DNA of 64,000 nt from Pseudomonas nitroreducens NBRC 12694 (GTDB lineage Bacteria; Pseudomonadota; Gammaproteobacteria; Pseudomonadales; Pseudomonadaceae). The notes below the pieces were generated by a model that was not told the origin of the DNA, made no database searches, and saw only the letters and a list, made by a program, of their open reading frames with translations. The first letter of the stretch is position 1, and each line of letters starts with the position of its first letter. The stretch covers positions 434,001-498,000 of the forward strand of contig NZ_BDAI01000003.1 in assembly GCF_002091755.1 (NCBI RefSeq), given 5' to 3'. The position numbers were made by a program, and so were the translations under genes. Shown one piece after another: positions 61,649-64,000 of this stretch.

Positions 61649-64000
61649 ATGCATTCGCTCATTTCCTCCTCGCGCCCCTTCGTCCGGCGGCCGCTGGCGC
61701 TGGCCATCTCGTTGTCGCTGTGCAGCCTTGTTGCGCTGAACCCGATTCAGTCGGCTCAAGCGGCTTCGGGCACGGAACAGGCTGTTCTGCGCGAATACCA
61801 CATCGCTCCGGGGGCCCTGGCGGCCTCGCTCAACCAGTTCAGCGGCCAGGCTGGCATCTACCTGGTTGGCCACAACGATCTGACCGCCGGCAAGACCAGC
61901 AAGGGGCTTGATGGTCGCTATAGCATCGAGCGCGCCCTGGCGTTGCTGCTCGATGGCACGGGCCTGCAGGCAGTGCCGCAGGCGTCCGGCGGCTACGTCC
62001 TGCAACCGGACCCGAACGGTACCGTATTGCAAATGGATTCGACCTCGATCATCGGTAGCGGTACCGGCGCCGAGCAACTGGACGACAACGGCTACAACGC
62101 CAAGGTCAGCTCCACGGCGGGCAAGACCAGCACTTCCCTGGCGGAGACACCTCGCTCGATCTCCGTCGTGACCCGCCAGCGCATGGTCGATCAGCAATCG
62201 CAGACGCTGACCGATGTGCTGGGCTATGTGCCGGGGATCTTCGCCCCGCCGTTCGCTGCCGGTGATGGCTTGGCCGGCGATCTGTTCTTTATCCGCGGCT
62301 TCAATGCCACCGACTGGGGCTATGGCCTGCTGCGCGATGGCTTGCGGGTGCAGGGCAATCGCTACGACACCACCAGCGAGCCCTATGGCCTGGAGCGCGT
62401 CGAGGTCTTTCGTGGGCCGACCTCGATCCTCTACGGGGAAAATGCTCCCGGAGGCATCGTCAACCTGGTGAGCAAGCGGCCCACCGCCGACCCGCGCGGC
62501 GAGGTCCAACTCACCTACGGGTCCCATGACCGCAAGCAGCTGGGCGTGGACGTTTCCGGCCCGCTGACCGATGAAGGCAACATTCTCGGTCGCGTGGTGA
62601 TGCTCGGCCGCGACGCCGATACCCAGGTCGATCACCAGCCGGATGACCGCATCTATATCGCGCCATCGATGACCTTCAACTTCGACGATGCCACCACTCT
62701 GACACTGCTCTCTACCTACCAGCGCGACCGCACGCTGATGGAGCTGGGCTATCCGGCGGCCGGCACGCTGCTGCACAACCCCAATGGCAAGATCGACAAG
62801 GACACGCTGTCGGGCAACCCGGACTGGGACAGGTTCGAGCGCGAAGCCTGGACCCTGGGCTACGAGTTCAGCCACCAGATCGACGATACCTGGCAGTTCC
62901 GCCAGAACTCACGCTACATGCAGTCGCGTATCGACCGCCGCGAGATGTGGCCGGGGAGCCTGAACAACGCTGGCTTCGGTACCAACGTCAACAACACGGC
63001 GTACGACCGCTACAACAAGTCGATGACTTACTCGCTGGACAACCAGTTCGAGGGGCTCTTCCAGTCCGGCGAGCTGGCCAACACGGTGCTGGTGGGCGCG
63101 AGTTTCGACCGTACTTCATTCAACCAGGACTGGGACGCCGGTGCCGGCGGTTCGGTGAACGTGTTTGACCCGGTGTGGACAGTCAAGCCAAGCACGCCGA
63201 TCCATGTTCAGGACGCGCTGCTGGAACAGAAGATGTATGGCCTCTACGGCCAGTTGCAGACCCGCTACGACAACTGGGTCGCTCTGTTGGGCGGGCGCCT
63301 TGACGAGGTCAACAGCCAGTACCGCAACCGCGCCGGCACCACCAACGGGCTGGCAGACCTGGACTACTGGGACCATGACTTCACCTGGCAGGCGGGCCTG
63401 ATGTACCAGTTCGACAATGGCCTGTCGCCGTATGCCAGCTACTCCACCGCCTTCGCTCCGACCCAGCAGACGTCGAGCAAATCGGGCACTCTCGACCCGA
63501 CGACCAGCGAGCAGTACGAGGTGGGCGTGAAGTACGAGCCCAAGGGCTGGAATACCTCGATGACCGCCTCGGTCTACGATCTGCGCAAGACCGACGATGT
63601 GATCTACGACAGCACGGTCGGCGACTACCGGCAGGTGGGTGAAAGCCGTTCCAAGGGGCTGGAGCTGGAGGTCAACAGCGACATCACCGAAAATCTCAGC
63701 CTGACGGCGTCCTATACCTACACTGATTCGCGGATTACCAAGGATGCCCCCGGTTCACTGTTGGAGGACCACCAGATTACCGGCGTGCCGCGCAACCAGG
63801 CGTCGGCCTGGGGTACCTACCGCTTCCTCGACGGCTATCTCAAGGGGTTTCGTGTGGGTGGCGGCGTGAGGCACTTCGACAGCACCTTCGCCTACACCCC
63901 GGCATCGCTGTACGGCAAGCTGGATACCGGCGACGTGACCCTGGTGGACGCCCTGGTCGGCTACCAGCTAGACGAGCACTGGTCCGCAGAAGTGAATGCG
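61649..64000 (+). CDS. TonB-dependent siderophore receptor with STN signalling domain (3' end beyond window)
   Basis: Outer-membrane ferric-siderophore transducer, 784 residues seen without a stop. A signal peptide ends near SAQA (residue 38); the STN domain (about 48-115: YHIAPGALAASLNQFSGQAG, YSIERALALLLDGTGLQAV) contacts the FecR-like protein in the periplasm. The plug follows with TPRSISVVTRQRM, VPGIFAPPF, FIRGFNATDWG and VEVFRGPTSILYGENAPGG, then the beta barrel. AGGGA is five bases before ATG. The siderophore cannot be named with confidence; the overall look is of the FoxA/FpvA/FiuA-type transducers. Confidence 0.93.
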   Translation, partial: MHSLISSSRPFVRRPLALAISLSLCSLVALNPIQSAQAASGTEQAVLREYHIAPGALAASLNQFSGQAGIYLVGHNDLTAGKTSKGLDGRYSIERALALLLDGTGLQAVPQASGGYVLQPDPNGTVLQMDSTSIIGSGTGAEQLDDNGYNAKVSSTAGKTSTSLAETPRSISVVTRQRMVDQQSQTLTDVLGYVPGIFAPPFAAGDGLAGDLFFIRGFNATDWGYGLLRDGLRVQGNRYDTTSEPYGLERVEVFRGPTSILYGENAPGGIVNLVSKRPTADPRGEVQLTYGSHDRKQLGVDVSGPLTDEGNILGRVVMLGRDADTQVDHQPDDRIYIAPSMTFNFDDATTLTLLSTYQRDRTLMELGYPAAGTLLHNPNGKIDKDTLSGNPDWDRFEREAWTLGYEFSHQIDDTWQFRQNSRYMQSRIDRREMWPGSLNNAGFGTNVNNTAYDRYNKSMTYSLDNQFEGLFQSGELANTVLVGASFDRTSFNQDWDAGAGGSVNVFDPVWTVKPSTPIHVQDALLEQKMYGLYGQLQTRYDNWVALLGGRLDEVNSQYRNRAGTTNGLADLDYWDHDFTWQAGLMYQFDNGLSPYASYSTAFAPTQQTSSKSGTLDPTTSEQYEVGVKYEPKGWNTSMTASVYDLRKTDDVIYDSTVGDYRQVGESRSKGLELEVNSDITENLSLTASYTYTDSRITKDAPGSLLEDHQITGVPRNQASAWGTYRFLDGYLKGFRVGGGVRHFDSTFAYTPASLYGKLDTGDVTLVDALVGYQLDEHWSAEVNA

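Overview
The window is a contiguous piece of a gamma-proteobacterial, GC-rich chromosome that I assign to the genus Pseudomonas. From memory of P. aeruginosa PAO1, gene content and order follow the roxSR to cysDN stretch: roxSR, mag operon, gatCAB, mreBCD-maf-rng-yhdP, tldD/pmbA, fagA-fumC-sodA, ptsO-rapZ-ptsN-hpf-rpoN, lpt/kds, mla, murA-hisGDC, algW, mltB, cysD-cysNC. An aeruginosa-related environmental species fits best; the exact species cannot be read from the sequence. No tRNA, rRNA, insertion sequence, prophage or CRISPR array was seen, and almost every base is in a convincing gene.

Layout. 1-1482: end of the RoxS redox sensor kinase, its regulator RoxR and a terminator. 1510-6230: an SbmA/YddA-type ABC exporter, an M23 peptidase / coiled-coil membrane protein / bactofilin cassette, and an AEC carrier. 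6398-16647: the six-gene magA-F operon around a bacterial alpha-2-macroglobulin, followed by a REP-type inverted repeat. 16729-20789 (minus): carboxymuconolactone-decarboxylase-like protein, short RlpA-like lipoprotein, and gatCAB (tRNA-dependent amidotransferase). 21029-29833 (plus): mreBCD, maf, rng and the AsmA-like yhdP. 29900-34224: nitrilase-family amidase, tldD, darP (minus) and pmbA. 34339-38160: a Fur-box-preceded iron-stress cluster (fagA, fumC, small helical protein, Mn-type sodA, ZIP transporter). 38177-45294 (minus): ptsO, rapZ, ptsN, hpf, rpoN, then lptB, lptA, lptC, kdsC, kdsD. 45533-53420 (plus): mlaFEDCB, ibaG, murA, hisG, hisD, hisC. 53490-56663: algW (minus), Nif3-like protein (plus), mltB (minus). 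57000-59828: cysD and fused cysNC. 60008-64000: FecI/FecR sigma/anti-sigma pair and the 5' part of a TonB-dependent siderophore receptor with an STN signalling domain; the receptor runs off the window.

How the genes work together. Much of the window serves the envelope: cell shape (mreBCD, bactofilin cassette), peptidoglycan synthesis and trimming (murA, mltB, RlpA-like, M23), LPS assembly and transport (kdsCD, lptABC), outer-membrane lipid asymmetry (mlaFEDCB, yhdP) and envelope-stress proteolysis (algW). A second theme is iron and oxidative stress (Fur-controlled fagA-fumC-sodA; FecI/FecR/receptor), and a third is nitrogen and global control (rpoN with the nitrogen PTS).

Most notable readings: (i) MagE, usually described only as DUF2300, shows a degenerate penicillin-binding-protein-like half (SxxK, SCG in place of SxN, KT box) followed by a SpoIID-like half, and MagC shows NlpC/P60-type Cys/His motifs, so the alpha-2-macroglobulin operon may act on peptidoglycan; (ii) MagD has lost the thioester cysteine; (iii) mreC has no ATG, GTG or TTG at the place where its conserved N-terminus and a good ribosome binding site put the start, only ATC, with a 10-bp stem just upstream.
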